A program made the position numbers and the translations under genes. The notes under the pieces were generated by a model. That model made no database searches, had not been told where the DNA came from, and saw only the letters and a program-made list of their open reading frames with translations. Below, piece by piece: positions 62,820 through 64,000 of a stretch of DNA of 64,000 bases (positions are counted from its first letter, which is position 1; each line of letters opens with the position of its first letter). The stretch covers positions 62,001 through 126,000 of the forward strand of contig NZ_JAHFZZ010000013.1 of NCBI RefSeq assembly GCF_018603905.1, given 5' to 3'. Source of the DNA: Nonomuraea sp. NEAU-A123. Lineage in GTDB: Bacteria; Actinomycetota; Actinomycetes; Streptosporangiales; Streptosporangiaceae.

Positions 62820-64000
62820 GTGACACACTCGCTCACCGATCACCCCTCCCGGGCGGAATTGATCGCGGAGCTCTACGACCGTTACGCCGCCGGGCTGTTC
62901 GCGTACTGCGCTGACCAGCTCGGGGACCACGGTTCCGCAGCCGACGCCCTGGTGTCCGTCCTCTCGAGCGTCCCGGCGGCGCCGCCTCCGCGCGCCGCTC
63001 TGTTCGCGTTCGCCCGCCGCGAGATCCACCGCCGCGACGTCGTCTACGCGCCTTCGGTGGTCGACCCGCTGATCGACCCGGCGTCCGCGCTGGTGGAGCG
63101 GGCGCTGCGGGAGTTACGCCCGCACCAGCGCGAGGTGCTCGTGCTGGGCGAGGTGTGCGGGCTGGATCTCGCCGAGCTGGCCTGGGTGCTCGACGTGGCG
63201 CCCGACACGGCGGAGGAGCTGGTCACCAACGCCGCGCACCGCTACCGGCAGGCGCTCGACACCGCCCTGGCCTATGTCGGTCCCCGCGTGTCCAAGCCGG
63301 TGGCCGACGTCTACGGGGCGCTCGGCGTCGCGCCGCTGCGCGACGTGCTGGGGCGGCTGCCGTGGCCGCCGCCGCCCGAGTCTCTTCGCCAGCGCTTCGC
63401 GCCCCGGGGCATGCCCGGTCGTACGGTGGCGCCGATGTTCGTCAAGCCGCTATGGCCGGGGCCGCCGACGTGGCCGCTGCCGTTGGGCGAGGCGGATCCG
63501 GCGACCAGCACGGGGATCTTCCCGACGGAGCTGCTGACGCCGCCGTCGCCGTCACGGGTGCCGGAGCACGAGGCGCCCACGGCGCCGATGCCGAAACTCC
63601 GCGACCCGTTCGGGCCCGACCACACGCTTTCCGGGCTCGGAGGGCGGCTGGAGGGGCCTGGTCGTGTTCCCTCCGGTCCCGACCAGGCTCCTGCGGGGCA
63701 GCGGTTCTTCACGCCCCGGCCGTCGGGCGCGCGGTCGTCCTGGGATGCCCTTTTCGGCGCGCGCCCGCCCGAAGACGCGTCCTCTGGCGCGAAGCCGGTG
63801 CGTGATGGGCTGTTCCGTCTGCCGCAGGCCGGCGTGCCGGGCTTCGACAAGCCGGTCGGCGAGCCCGTGACGAAGCTGCCCTTCCCGCTCTCGGCGTCCA
63901 TTCCGGGGGACGTGCTGGACGACGACGCGGCGACCCAGGAGTTGCCCGCCATCGGCGACATCCTCGTGCACAAGGGCCAGGCCAGGGAGCCTGGCTCCTT
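62820..64000 (+). CDS. Degenerate ECF-like sigma factor with long Pro-rich C-terminal part (partial)
   Basis: The frame is open from a GTG at 62820 to the right edge, at least 393 aa. Residues about 10-45 (RAELIAELYDRYAAGLFAYCADQL) resemble sigma region 2 with its helix shortened, and about 95-145 (LRELRPHQREVLVLGEVCGLDLAELAWVLDVAPDTAEELV) resemble region 4. A helix follows, then 200 Pro-rich, low-complexity residues. I see no anti-sigma or membrane segment up to the edge. AGAGGATCC lies before the GTG. Real sigma activity is uncertain because region 2 is poor. Confidence 0.7.
   Translation, partial: MTHSLTDHPSRAELIAELYDRYAAGLFAYCADQLGDHGSAADALVSVLSSVPAAPPPRAALFAFARREIHRRDVVYAPSVVDPLIDPASALVERALRELRPHQREVLVLGEVCGLDLAELAWVLDVAPDTAEELVTNAAHRYRQALDTALAYVGPRVSKPVADVYGALGVAPLRDVLGRLPWPPPPESLRQRFAPRGMPGRTVAPMFVKPLWPGPPTWPLPLGEADPATSTGIFPTELLTPPSPSRVPEHEAPTAPMPKLRDPFGPDHTLSGLGGRLEGPGRVPSGPDQAPAGQRFFTPRPSGARSSWDALFGARPPEDASSGAKPVRDGLFRLPQAGVPGFDKPVGEPVTKLPFPLSASIPGDVLDDDAATQELPAIGDILVHKGQAREPGS

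Noticed and set aside
62743..62913. Short frame starting ATGATTACTACC upstream of the sigma-like gene
   Set aside because: Poor ribosome site, overlap with the better supported GTG frame at 62820 and an Arg-rich shadow-like second half.

Overview
The window is high-G+C actinobacterial chromosome. GTG starts, ATGA-type gene overlaps, strong GGAGG ribosome sites, a SARP/BTAD regulator, the GlgE alpha-glucan pathway and many one-component regulators all fit a filamentous actinomycete. The gene repertoire resembles Streptosporangiales (Nonomuraea-like), but that placement is inference because no rRNA or marker gene is present.

Layout. 0-16 kb: small accessory and resistance-type genes (phosphotransferase, nucleotidyltransferase, ricin-type lectin, MarR/TetR/ArsR regulators with their targets, an acyl-CoA ligase-like enzyme) and a sugar ABC importer of the LplB/YtcP type without its own ATPase, preceded by an 18-codon leader frame. 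16-26 kb: a secreted peptidase followed by a decaying stretch. It holds a 5'-truncated esterase, a MarR fragment beside two intact 18-bp operators, a flavoprotein oxidase and an NmrA protein that have both lost their 5' ends, an internally deleted threonine dehydratase, a cysteine-synthase relative lacking the PLP lysine, a frameshifted YCII protein and an internally deleted ECF sigma factor.

26-34 kb: a defence-type island. An EACC1-family gene overlaps a caspase-like protease that carries a transmembrane segment and eight near-identical 40-residue PQQ-type propeller repeats. This is followed by integrase and serine-recombinase fragments, a 32-nt tRNA-Thr 3'-end fragment, an RDD membrane protein, and an A+T-richer RloA/RloB (AbiL-like) pair whose RloB is shifted at a run of seven G. 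Two direct copies of a 170-190 bp non-coding repeat bracket the RDD-RloAB-methyltransferase part.

34-49 kb and 52-55 kb: carbohydrate and cell-envelope functions. These are a GH30 glycosidase, enoyl-CoA hydratase plus epimerase, an amidase, an RpiR regulator, and the complete GlgE pathway: glgP (divergent), then glgE-treS-mak. glgB is separated from these by an imine-reductase-like gene, a large SARP regulator and a small secreted-peptide frame. Together TreS, maltokinase, GlgE and GlgB turn trehalose into branched alpha-glucan, and GlgP breaks it down.

55-64 kb: a subtilase, an SppA peptidase, a flavin reductase, a four-gene osmoprotectant (OpuC/ProU-type) ABC operon, and a degenerate ECF-like sigma factor running off the right edge.

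The best candidates for an under-described system are the EACC1-caspase-propeller cassette and the RloA/RloB pair with its homopolymer frameshift.
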